A program made the translations under genes and the position numbers. Shown one piece after another: positions 11,655-21,462 of a stretch of DNA of 64,000 nt (positions within the stretch are counted from its first letter, which is position 1; each line of letters starts with the position of its first letter). The notes under the pieces were generated by a model. It did not search any database. It was given only the letters and a program-made list of their open reading frames with translations, and was not told the origin of the DNA. This DNA is from Adenanthera pavonina (lineage: Eukaryota > Streptophyta > Magnoliopsida > Fabales > Fabaceae), in assembly GCA_026686845.1 (NCBI GenBank), contig JAIVEN010000006.1, positions 37,122,501-37,186,500 of the forward strand. The letters are read 5' to 3'.

Positions 11655-12340
11655 AAAAAAATCCCAATTGATTCAAATTTTCTCTTTTTGGAATGGAATA
11701 TTTACGGAATCCAATTGAACAGGATCAAACCTTATTCCATGCTCTTTACATACGATTCCTCTCTCTTATGCTTAAGCAAGTCCCCGAGAGGGCTTAGTTA
11801 ATTCATGATTTATAATGTTTCGTGTGGATAGATGGGCTTGATTATGTGACCTTACTCTATGAATGCATTTCAACTTCTTCATTAGTACCGTCAAGAGCTC
11901 TAGATCACGCCGAAGAATGGTTATCACGCTGATACAACCAGCCCAAACTCGAGATTCTGATGGGACAAATACAAGCTGTGTTAGATGATGGTTTTTGGTT
12001 GCACTGGGATACATGTACTAAATCTGGTGGTGAGTGCGGCGATGACAAACAAAGTAAGGTCCACGTTTTTTTTAAAAAATCAAATAGTGGGAACTGGGAA
12101 AAAATTAAAGGAAGGTCCACCTTTTTTTTTAATTAAAAACACAATACAGTTATATAACATTATTAAATAAATTAGAACTACCAATTTAAATTGGTGTGAA
12201 CAAAAAAACTCTTATTCCTTAAGCAATCAAGTGGTTGGTAGGTTCGATTCTCATCTCCAAGGAAGATTAGTACTCCCTGTAGGTAAGAGAAACTCCTAGT
12301 TTATGACCCAAAAAAAATTTGAGCTTAAACTATTTAGAAA
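11655..12340 (+). pseudogene. LRK10L/WAK-type receptor kinase fragment, copy 2, downstream part
   Basis: From about 11840 to 12055 one frame, broken by a single TGA (11933-11935), reads D-Y-V-T-L-L-Y-E-C, then V-L-D-D-G-F-W-L-H-W, then C-T-K-S-G-G-E-C-G. The G-F-x-L-x-W and C-x3-SGG-x-CG signature fits the extracellular C-terminal domain of LRK10L/WAK-like kinases. This copy lacks the 11-bp insertion seen in copy 1. After 12060 the sequence becomes AT-rich; a tRNA B-box-like string GGTTCGATTCTC lies at about 12241-12252 but no tRNA fold is seen. Confidence 0.55.
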
Positions 12341-12655
12341 ACCTAAACCAGTAGTTAAAGTTCTTGTCCACCATTACTGGTGTAACGAGTGTAAGATCTG
12401 AAGGAAGGTCCAGGGTTGCTTTCGCTTGAGCAAATGTAAAATACTCCTATATCATTATGTATTCGGACAGTGACCTAAGCCCATGAGCCGAACTATTAAG
12501 GATGAAGTAATTGCTTCTTGAAATTCTTGATTATGGTTTAGACATGCCATGATTAATTTGTTGCGGACTTTCAGGTGTTTCTTAAATAAAAAAAAAAGTA
12601 GAAGACATCTCATTAAAGATTTCAAAATCTTCAATCCTTATACAAACTAAACTTA

Positions 12656-13453
12656 GGGCCTGTTTGGTTCATAGAATTATTGGGAGTAGATTGAAATGGA
12701 ATAATTGGAAATTGAATGGAATGGAATCTTGTAAGATAAAATTTTGTTTGGTTCATTATGGGAAAAACATAGGTAACAACTTGAATTTATTTGGATGGAC
12801 ATAAGAAAATGATGGAATGGAATGTGAATAATGTGCGAAAAGTCAGAATTATCCGAAAATAAAAATTTAGCCCAACATCAATTGCTCCAATGCAGTGTTT
12901 GTAATGTGACCTATTTTTTTTCTTTTTTTTATTTACAATCGGGTGGCCTCTTTTTTTTGTTGTTAACAATAACCTCATATTTTTAACTTTTACATATTTT
13001 TATTTTTATTAAATAAAAAATATCTAAGCATAAATTGTAATATAAAAAGTAAAAGGAAACTTATGTATATTTTAATTCTTACTGTTTTTTATTTTAAAAT
13101 TTTTAATTTAAATATTTTAGAGAAAAAAATCATATAGAAAAAATTAAACTAAATAACTTGTAGGAACTAATGAAAAAATTTTAAAAGAAAATAAGGTATA
13201 TAATATGTGAATAGTATTTTAAGAATAATATTTCATAATTAAGGTTATTTTTGTCATTTGGTCTCCATTCCTAGTTGTAGGAATAAACAAAGTCAAAGTT
13301 CAAAATAGGAAAGCTAACTCCTAGATCTTTAGCTATCTTCATTTCCATGGGAGTCCAGATTCTTACTCTCATGTCCAATCAAACAATATAAGTGTAGGAA
13401 TAGAATCTAGATTTTCACTCCATCGACACTAAAAAATTGAACCGAATGGGTCC
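12656..13453. mobile_element. Tourist/PIF-Harbinger-like non-autonomous element
   Basis: A 798-bp element flanked by TTA on both sides (12653-12655 and 13454-13456). The left end GGGCCTGTTTGGTTC and the right end, reverse-complemented GGACCCATTCGGTTC, are clear inverted repeats. TTA duplication and a GGGCC..TTTGGTT end define Tourist-type elements. No transposase is seen. Confidence 0.8.
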
Positions 13454-13719
13454 TTAGTTGGTCAAGATTTTTAAATCCTTAAAATTAATTTTTAAAATAA
13501 GTTATATGAGTAACATCACAATATTATTTTTAAATTATTTTTCCAAATAAGCTTCCTAAAAGATCTATATCATACTTCATCCAATTCTTAATATAAATCA
13601 TATTCTAGAAGGTTATGTTAGTCTTTATTGTAAGTTATTTTTCAAAATGTAAGCATCATTAAATATTTTTTTCAGATTTATCCCTATTTATTAAATGTAG
13701 TTTATCAGATGGAGAGAAG

Positions 13720-15444
13720 TGTTGATGAAAGAGTTTTGATGATTTTAAACCAACACTCAAGATCTTGGATTGAAGATATCAAAGGAGATCAAAGCTGTTC
13801 CAAGTGAAGATTTTCTGAGTATTTGCTGTTAGATCTCTTGTAGGATCTTTAGTTTTTGTTATGATTGGGTAAAAGGTTTTGATTTGAAGAAAAGATGTTT
13901 TCAAACTTTGATTTTATGTTAAATCCTTGAATATTTGAAAAACACCCACAAACAGACGAAGGTTAAAAGTTTAAACTAAACTGTCAAGTTAGAAATTCGA
14001 ACTTTGCCTTTGGAAATTCAAATTTCGAGCTAAAACTGATTAAGTCTGAAGAGATGGCTCTCTGTCAGACGAATTTTTGTGGTTCAAAATTCGAATTTTC
14101 ATCTAGTCTGAAAGAAGCCTTTCTGGTGACAGACGAACTTCACACTTCCAAAATTCGAATTTCAAGTAAAATGAAGTTTGTGAAAACCAAAGAAATTCGT
14201 CTGAAACCATGACAAAGTGCATCTGAAATCAAAAGATATTCAGCTTGAAAAATGCTCTCTGACAGACGAATTTCGAGATTCCAACACTCGAATTTTCATA
14301 TAAGTCTGAAAGAAGCTTCTTTACAACAGACGAACTTTGAGTCTTCAAAATTTGAATTTCAGACAAAACAAAACTTGAGAAAATAGAAGAAATTCGTCTG
14401 AAACTATGTTAAAGTTCATCTGAGATCAAGAATGAGTTAAGTCTCAAAATTGCTCTCTGACAGACGAATGTCACCCTTTCAAAATTCGAATTTCGAAGAA
14501 AGTAAACTACTGTGTCTCTTTATACGTTCAATGGACAGACGAATTTTGGATACCAAAATTCGAATTTCGAAGACACTGTAGCAAATTGAAAACACTGTTC
14601 ACACTTAACCAAAAATCTTTCTTCTTGAAAATTCGTATGTCACATTGTGAAAATGTTTTATAAGTTTCAAAATTCGAATTTCACTTCATGAACAGACGAA
14701 CTTCGTGTTGTAACGTTGAAAGCTTTAACCTTCGGTTCCTTCGAAATTCGTCTGTTGACCAACCAAAATTTGAATTTCAGTATGTCAGAAACATTAAATG
14801 CGGTTGGTAAACGGATAGTTTTTCAGAGTAACCGTTGGATAACTTCCCCAACGGATAGATTTAGTCTCTAACGGATATTTGAGACCTAAATCTATAAATA
14901 CAACATCATTTGAAGTTGTGGGTATTGAATCAAACTTGTATACACTGAATTTATGCTAAATCTTCTTCTCAAAAGCTCTTACCCTCTCAACTTCTATATA
15001 TACACTTAAACTTTCATATCTACTCTTTTCAAGAGAGTTATTTCATTGTAATCAATCTACTCTTCATCTGGAAGATAGATTTACTTGTGAGGGGTATTCA
15101 CAAGGGGATTGAGAAGCACATAGTGAAAGTGCTTGGAGAGTTTGAGAGAGCTCAGAAACAGAGCATACTTGTTGTACTGCGGCCTTAGCAAGAAGCCCAT
15201 TGAAATTCTTGCTGTATAGTGGATAAATCTCAAGAGGTGTCTTGGGGACTGGATGTAGGTCAAGTGGAAAGACCGAACCAGGATAAATTACTGAGTTTTC
15301 TTCTCCCTATCTTCACTTTTCAGCTTGCTCTGTTTTACGCATTATTTTCATTATACTGTGATATCTCCACTTACCTCACCTTGTGCAGAAAATTTTCAAT
15401 CTTCCCAATTCACCCCCCCTCTTGGGAAGTCAGCCTTGCTAACA
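13720..15444 (+). repeat. 5' LTR of the Sirevirus element
   Basis: 1,725 bp, starting TGTTGATGAAAG and ending TTGCTAACA. About eleven copies of CAGACGAA or its complement TTCGTCTG lie in 13950-14760, interspersed with palindromic AATTCGAATT-type strings. A TATA-like CTATAAATACAAC at about 14892 is a plausible promoter core, placing the U3/R boundary shortly downstream. Confidence 0.95.
14888..14905 (+). promoter_or_regulatory. Putative LTR core promoter (TATA box)
   Basis: The sequence CTATAAATAC lies downstream of the motif array and some 540 bp before the LTR end, the usual place for a retrotransposon TATA box. The same string occurs in the 3' LTR near 24737. Transcription start is inferred, not shown. 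Confidence 0.5.
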
Positions 15445-15446
15445 AG

Positions 15447-15458
15447 TGGTATCAGAGC
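15447..15458 (+). other. Primer-binding site (tRNA-iMet)
   Basis: TGGTATCAGAGC, two bases after the 5' LTR, is the complement of the 3' end of plant initiator methionine tRNA and primes minus-strand DNA synthesis in Copia elements. Confidence 0.95.
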
Positions 15459-15499
15459 CCGGATTCCCATTCAAAGGAACTCACAGTCCGGGAATTAAA

Positions 15500-17299
15500 A
15501 TGGCTGGCTTTGGAGAGAGTATACTTCCTGAAGGAAACAACACTAACAGACCACCAGGCTTCAGTGGAGAGCATTATGGATATTGGAAGATGAGGATGCA
15601 GATCTACCTTCAATCAATTGACCTTGACATCTGGTCAGTGATTGAAAAAGGAGATTTCGTTCCAATGGCTCAAACAGAAGATGGAAGACACAAAGAGAAG
15701 CTGGAAGCAGAGTGGAATGATGAAGACAGAAGGAGAGTTCTACTGAACTTCAAAGCAAAGCATTGTTTGGTCAGTGCCCTTAACCAGGATGAATTCTACA
15801 GAGTCTCACAATGCTCCACTGCAAAAGAAATGTGGGATACTCTACAGATTGCACATGAAGGAACTTCTGGAGTCAGGGAAAACAAACTGAACACGTGCAT
15901 TGGGGAGTATGAAAGCTTCAGAATGGCTGAAGGAGAAACTGTAAAGGAGCTCCAAAAGAGATTCACTCTTATTGTGAATCAACTGAAGAGCCTGGGAAAA
16001 GAATACACACAGTCTGAGAAAGTGAGAAAAATACTCAGAGCTCTACCTTTGGAATGGCAGCCCAAGGTGACAGCTATAGAAGAGGCCAGAGGAGAATCAA
16101 TGGCTTCTGTCACAGCTCTCTTCGGCAGCCTTGAGGAATATGAAGGAAAGATCAAAGCACTCAAGGAAGCTGGGCTGGACAGAAAGAAGAAAGGCCTTGC
16201 CCTCAAAGCTGCTGATGAAAAGGAAGAAGAATCTGATGAAGGAGATGAGCTGAATGAGGAAACTCTGGCTATGATGGTCAGAAAATTCGGAAGATTCTAC
16301 AGCAAGAAGAAGAGCAAGAGATTCTTCAAGAAAGGAGTAATTGGAGAAAGCAAGAAAGAGGCAAAAGAACCTGTAACTTGCTATGAGTGCAAGAAGCAGG
16401 GACACATTAAGTGGGACTGTCCCCAATTCATTAAGAAGCAGGAAAAAGAAAAGAAAGCTGCAGACAAAGGGAAGAAGAAGAAAGCCTATATCTCATCCAT
16501 ATGGGGCAACAGCTCAGATGAGGAAGAAGAAGATGAGGATGAGGTTGCCAACATTTGTTTAATGGCACTTGCCTCAGAAGAAGTCTTACCCTCATGCAGC
16601 AGTGATCAGGAAGAAGAGGTATATGAATCTGAACCTTCCTATTCTGAATTACAAGATGCATTTCATGAGCTTCATGATGAATTCATTAAAGTTGCTAAAG
16701 AACTGAAATTGGCAAAGAAAAGGATAAATAAGCTGGAATCCCAAAGCATAGTTTCTGAAATTGCCTCTTTGCCCACTACTGAATCTGTTTGTTGCACTTC
16801 ATGCATTGAACTCAAGCAAACTAATGACTATTTAGTTAAAAGCATGTCTAGGCTCACTAGAGGCAAAGACATGTTGTTTGCATTAATGGGGAGCCAAAGA
16901 ATATCACAAGGCAAAGCTGGTCTTGGCTATGATCCATGTGCTGTCAAGGAAAAGATTAGGAAGAAAAATCAGAATGCTTATATGAGATATTTTGTGCATG
17001 CTGAGAACAATAAAAAGAAAACTAATGCATTACATCACATTGAAACATATGATCAACCAAGGCATGCTAGACAAAAGTATTATCTGCACTGTTTTCTTCC
17101 TGCATCTCAATCTAGCAGTCCTTTCACTACCTGTCATTTCTGCAACAAAAAGGGGCATATTTCCAGTTCTTGTGCCTTGAAGAAAAATGGGCTTGGCAGG
17201 AAAGTTGAATGGGTTCCCAAAGTTGCATCTGCATCTAGGGAAAAATATACTGACCTAAAAGGACCCAAGCAAATTTGGGTACCTAAAAGGAAAACGTAA
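15500..17299 (+). CDS. gag: Sirevirus Gag
   Basis: A 599-residue capsid/nucleocapsid protein that packages the element RNA. I chose the ATG at 15500, 42 nt after the primer site; the open frame reaches further up only through the primer site itself. The N-terminal and middle region (roughly residues 10-240) is the UBN2-type Copia Gag domain. A first CCHC zinc knuckle C-Y-E-C-x4-H-x4-C begins at residue 294 and a second, C-H-F-C-x4-H-x4-C, at residue 545. Between them lie acidic E/D-rich and lysine-rich stretches and a predicted helical segment (about 395-435). The frame is intact and ends in TAA at 17297. Confidence 0.93.
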   Translation: MAGFGESILPEGNNTNRPPGFSGEHYGYWKMRMQIYLQSIDLDIWSVIEKGDFVPMAQTEDGRHKEKLEAEWNDEDRRRVLLNFKAKHCLVSALNQDEFYRVSQCSTAKEMWDTLQIAHEGTSGVRENKLNTCIGEYESFRMAEGETVKELQKRFTLIVNQLKSLGKEYTQSEKVRKILRALPLEWQPKVTAIEEARGESMASVTALFGSLEEYEGKIKALKEAGLDRKKKGLALKAADEKEEESDEGDELNEETLAMMVRKFGRFYSKKKSKRFFKKGVIGESKKEAKEPVTCYECKKQGHIKWDCPQFIKKQEKEKKAADKGKKKKAYISSIWGNSSDEEEEDEDEVANICLMALASEEVLPSCSSDQEEEVYESEPSYSELQDAFHELHDEFIKVAKELKLAKKRINKLESQSIVSEIASLPTTESVCCTSCIELKQTNDYLVKSMSRLTRGKDMLFALMGSQRISQGKAGLGYDPCAVKEKIRKKNQNAYMRYFVHAENNKKKTNALHHIETYDQPRHARQKYYLHCFLPASQSSSPFTTCHFCNKKGHISSSCALKKNGLGRKVEWVPKVASASREKYTDLKGPKQIWVPKRKT

Positions 17300-20200
17300 A
17301 CATTGTTTTGCAGGTCTGTCTCAAAGCTAAGAAAAGCAACAAATGGTATATGGACAGTGCCTGCTCAAGTCACATGACAGGTGATAAGGAGAAGTTCATC
17401 ACCCTGAGAGACAAGAAAGGAGGAAAGGTGACCTTTGGAGGTGACCAATATGGCAAAATCATTGGTATTGGAATTGTGGGTAAAAATCCAGAAACATCCA
17501 TTGAAGAGGTGCTGTTTGTGATTGGACTCAACCACAACCTGCTAAGCGTGAGTCAGACCTGTGACAAAGGAAACTGGGTGCTGTTTGACTCAAAGTTTTG
17601 CCTGGTCATCAGAAAAAGTGATCACAAAGTTATCCTCAAAGCTCAAAGGGATGGTAACTGCTATACTATTGATCTTGATGAACTTCCTCCCTTAGATTCT
17701 GTATGCTTAATTAGTCAGAATAATGATAGTTGGCTATGGCATAGAAGATTAGCTCATGTGAACATGAATCAACTGTCTAAACTAATTAAAAATGAGCTAG
17801 TAACTGGTCTACCAAAAATATCTTTTGAAAAGGATAAAGAATATGATGCATGCTTAAGAGGAAAACAAACCAAATCATCATTTAAATCTAAAAATGTAGT
17901 TACCACAACTAGACCACTTGAATTATTGCATATGGACTTAATTGGACCATCTAGGGTGAAAAGTCTTGGTGGTAATCTGTATGTGCTTGTAATTGTTGAT
18001 GATTATTCTAGATTTACTTGGACATTATTTCTTTCCTCCAAAAGTGATACCTTTGATGCATTTGCAACCTTAGCCAAGAAAGTGCAAAATGAGAAAGGTA
18101 TTTCTATTGTGTCTATCAGGTCAGACCATGGAGGAGAATTTGAAAATGCATACTTCCTGGAGTACTGCAATGAGCATGGGATTGATCACAACTTCTCAGC
18201 ACCAAGAACTCCTCAACAAAATGGAGTAGTAGAAAGGAAGAATAGAACTATTGGAGAGATGGCCAGAGCTATGCTAAATGAGAAGGAACTCTCCCAAGTA
18301 TTCTGGGCTGATGCAGTAAATACAGCAAGTTACATCATAAACAGAGCTTACATCAGACCAATCCTTGGGAAGACTCCATATGAGCTGTACAAGGGAAGAA
18401 AGCCAAATCTGTCACACCTCCATGTGTTCGGGTGCAAATACTTCATTCACAACAATGGTAAAGAAAATCTAGGTAAATTTGATGCCAAATCCGATGAAGG
18501 TATATTTCTGGGTTATTCAAGTAGGAGTAAGGCATATAGAATTTATAATAAAAGATCAAATGTAATAGAAGAATCTGTACATGTGGTTTTCATTGAAAAT
18601 GAAACTGTTTCAAAACATACTATCAATGAGGATGATCTTACTTTCAATTTTGAAAAACTAGGAATTTCTGATAAGAGTAAAACTGAACCTCCAAAGATAT
18701 CTGAATCTGTTAATATAGAGGAAGATATCCAGGAGCAAGAGTTTGATGAAGAAAACAATGAGGAAACATCTCAAGAACTTCCTAGAGCTTGGAGATATCA
18801 AAGGAATCATCCTGTTGATCAAGTAATAGGGAATGTTCTAGAGAGAGTCAAAACCAGAAAACAGTTAAGAGAACAGATGCTCAACTGTGCTTTCATTTCT
18901 CAAATAGAACCCAAATGTACTGAAGAGGCCTTAACTGATGATTACTGGATTTTGGCTATGCAAGATGAATTAAATCAATTTGAAAGAAATCAAGTTTGGG
19001 ATTTAGTGTCTAGACCCAAAAATCATCCTGTTATTGGTACCAAATGGGTTTTCAGAAATAAACTTGATGAATCTGGAACAATAATCAGAAATAAAGCTAG
19101 ACTAGTTGCTAAAGGGTATAATCAAGAAGAAGGTATTGATTTTGAAGAAACTTTTGCACCAGTAGCTAGATTAGAAGCTATAAGAATACTACTGGCATAT
19201 GCATGCATGAAAAATATTTTATTATATCAAATGGATGTAAAAAGTGCTTTTCTGAATGGATATATCATGGAAGAGGTTTATGTTGATCAACCTCCAGGTT
19301 TTGAGGACTCTACAAAACCAAACCATGTTTATAAACTGAAGAAAGCTCTCTATGGTTTAAAACAGGCCCCTAGAGCATGGTATGAGAGACTGAGCAATTT
19401 TCTAACTGAAAAGGGGTTTAACAGAGGCAAAGTTGACACAACCTTATTTACTAAGAAAGAAAATAAAGATTTACTAATTGTTCAAATCTATGTTGATGAT
19501 ATTATTTTTGGTGCTACTAATGAGGTTCTTTGCAAGGAATTTTCTAAGTTAATGCAGGGAGAATTCGAGATGTCTATGATGGGTGAACTCAATTTCTTCC
19601 TTGGATTGCAAATCAGACAGCTAAATGATGGTATCTTCCTCAGTCAATCCAAGTATCTAAAGGAGCTGTTAAAGAAGTTTGGTATGGAGAATGCCAAGCC
19701 AATGGGAACACCTATGGCTACTGCAACCAAACTGGACATGGATGAGAATGGGAAGATGTTTGACATTACTCAGTACAGAAGAATGATCAGATCTCTGCTG
19801 TACCTAACTGCCAGCAGACCTGACATTATGTTCAGTGTCTGCATGTGTGCAAGGTTCCAATCATGCCCCAAAGAAACCCATGCAACAGCTGTGAAAAGAA
19901 TTTTTAGATATCTTATTGGAACATCACAGATGGGTCTTTGGTATCCAAAAGGCAATGGAGAAGATCTCAAAGGATACACTGATGCTGATTTTGCAGGATC
20001 CAAAACTGACAGAAAAAGCACAAGTGGAGCCTGTCAGTTTCTTGGAGGATCCCTGGTCTCATGGTTCAGCAAAAAGCAAAACAGTGTGGCCTTATCCACT
20101 GCAGAAGCTGAGTATGTTGCAGCTGGAAGCTGTTGTGCCCAAGTCATCTGGATGAAACAGCAGCTTGAAGATCTTGAGGTTAAAATGAAAGAGACACCAA

Positions 20201-20439
20201 TCATGTGTGACAACCAAAGTGCTATAAATATCACCAAGAATCCTGTCATGCATTCGAGGAATAAACATATTGAAGTTAGGCACCACTTCATAAGAGATCA
20301 CGTTCTGAAAGGAGAAGTTAGATTGGAGTACATCCCAACAGAGGATCAAGTTGCTGATATACTCACAAAGCCTCTATCAGAAGACAGACACTGCAAAATA
20401 AGGAGAGAATTGGGAATGGTAAATCCCAATGAATTGTAA
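17287..20439 (+). CDS. pol: Sirevirus Pol polyprotein (protease, integrase, RT, RNase H)
   Basis: An intact frame of about 1,050 residues with the Copia order. The protease has D-S-A-C-S-S-H-M-T-G near the start, then the GAG-pre-integrase H-x-R-L-A-H motif, the integrase core with L-H-M-D-L, S-D-H-G-G-E-F and V-V-E-R-K-N (D, D, E), the reverse transcriptase with Y-V-D-D at 19489-19500, and RNase H with T-D-A-D-F-A-G and A-E-A-E-Y. The frame lies -1 (+2) relative to gag, overlaps it by about 10 nt, and has no early ATG, so expression needs frameshifting or a lost base. The integrase zinc finger reads Y-D-A-C where C-x2-C is usual. Confidence 0.93.
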   Translation, partial: KENVNIVLQVCLKAKKSNKWYMDSACSSHMTGDKEKFITLRDKKGGKVTFGGDQYGKIIGIGIVGKNPETSIEEVLFVIGLNHNLLSVSQTCDKGNWVLFDSKFCLVIRKSDHKVILKAQRDGNCYTIDLDELPPLDSVCLISQNNDSWLWHRRLAHVNMNQLSKLIKNELVTGLPKISFEKDKEYDACLRGKQTKSSFKSKNVVTTTRPLELLHMDLIGPSRVKSLGGNLYVLVIVDDYSRFTWTLFLSSKSDTFDAFATLAKKVQNEKGISIVSIRSDHGGEFENAYFLEYCNEHGIDHNFSAPRTPQQNGVVERKNRTIGEMARAMLNEKELSQVFWADAVNTASYIINRAYIRPILGKTPYELYKGRKPNLSHLHVFGCKYFIHNNGKENLGKFDAKSDEGIFLGYSSRSKAYRIYNKRSNVIEESVHVVFIENETVSKHTINEDDLTFNFEKLGISDKSKTEPPKISESVNIEEDIQEQEFDEENNEETSQELPRAWRYQRNHPVDQVIGNVLERVKTRKQLREQMLNCAFISQIEPKCTEEALTDDYWILAMQDELNQFERNQVWDLVSRPKNHPVIGTKWVFRNKLDESGTIIRNKARLVAKGYNQEEGIDFEETFAPVARLEAIRILLAYACMKNILLYQMDVKSAFLNGYIMEEVYVDQPPGFEDSTKPNHVYKLKKALYGLKQAPRAWYERLSNFLTEKGFNRGKVDTTLFTKKENKDLLIVQIYVDDIIFGATNEVLCKEFSKLMQGEFEMSMMGELNFFLGLQIRQLNDGIFLSQSKYLKELLKKFGMENAKPMGTPMATATKLDMDENGKMFDITQYRRMIRSLLYLTASRPDIMFSVCMCARFQSCPKETHATAVKRIFRYLIGTSQMGLWYPKGNGEDLKGYTDADFAGSKTDRKSTSGACQFLGGSLVSWFSKKQNSVALSTAEAEYVAAGSCCAQVIWMKQQLEDLEVKMKETPIMCDNQSAINITKNPVMHSRNKHIEVRHHFIRDHVLKGEVRLEYIPTEDQVADILTKPLSEDRHCKIRRELGMVNPNEL

Positions 20440-21462
20440 GTCATTTCTGTGCAAGTCTGTCTTTAGAACTTTTAATATTAGAATAAATTCTAACTTGAGC
20501 ATCGGAGTATGTTTTAGTATAATTTCAGGTGCTCCTTGTGAAAATCAATGGCTAAAAGTTTGAAAGATTGGAGCACTCCAGATTGGAACAACCAGAAAAT
20601 GAAGAGAATGATAATTATTCTGAGTTCTGGATCCATTCTGTAAGTTTTTAAAGTTGAAATTTGTATGTTGTTTGAATACTAGAAAAATCTCTTTGATAAT
20701 CTATGTTTTTGAACTAGTCAACGTGGTCAACATTCGAATTTTGGTTGACTAACAGACGAACTTTGGCCTGTTATGTCTTGGAACAGTTCTCGGTTATGCC
20801 TCGAAATTCGTCTGTTGATGCTTGAAAGTTCGAATTTTCAAAGACAAAAAAAATATATATATATATATATATATTTTCAACGTCATAGTTGTTCATCATT
20901 GCTATATGAAGCATTACTTCTTAACATACGAATGTTGAACAATCTTGACAAAAGTTGAAAAATTCGAATTGTCAAGCTCAAAATTCGTCTGTTGAACCAT
21001 GTTCTTGTTGATTGTATCACTGAAAGATGAAGTTCTGAATGCTTAATTCGTCTATTGACTGTTGATTTGATTATTGTCTGCCTTTTTCTTTTCAACATTC
21101 GAATTTTATTGGAACAAAATTCGTCTGATGTGCTTGTATTGTTTGTTTCAAGCCACTGTCAGACGAACTTTCAAGATGAAAATTCGTCTGTCAGTAAGCT
21201 GTGCTGAACGGTTTAACTTGTAACTGCCCGAAGTTCGAATTTTGACCTCTCAAAATTCGTCTGTCAGACGGTTACACACGTTAAATGCGTCAGTTTTCCA
21301 CAGAACAGACGCAACCCTATTTGTAACCTCTCTAAGTCTGTTCTGATTCTCTCTTCAATCTTCTTAACTTCTGTCCAAAAACCGTCTTTTTTCACCGATT
21401 AAACTTCCTTTCGCATCATATAAACCCATTCTCAGCCACATTCTGCTTCATTCAACCGAGAA
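20440..21462 (+). promoter_or_regulatory. Pol-ORF3 spacer with LTR-like motif array
   Basis: A 1,023-bp non-coding spacer. At 20750-21265 it holds about seven CAGACGAA/TTCGTCTG copies, mostly as AATTCGTCTG, with ATTCGAA strings between them, the same motif family as in the LTR U3. A stretch CGTTAAATGCGTCAG at about 21279 recalls CATTAAATGCGGTTG of the LTR. The spacer may be a diverged internal promoter for ORF3. A (TA)n tract lies at about 20850-20874. Confidence 0.5.

Noticed and set aside
12230..12260. Possible tRNA gene at a B-box-like string
   Set aside because: No A box at the right distance, no acceptor stem and no anticodon loop could be drawn.
13950..14760. Regularly repeated CAGACGAA strings looking like a repeat array or CRISPR
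   Set aside because: The units are only 8-12 bp, occur in both orientations with irregular spacing, and lie inside retrotransposon LTRs.
16097..16661. Minus-strand open frames opposite gag
   Set aside because: They are antisense shadows of an intact Gag frame with biased codon composition.
20883..21098. Minus-strand frame in the pol-ORF3 spacer
   Set aside because: It consists largely of the repeated non-coding motifs and has no domain.
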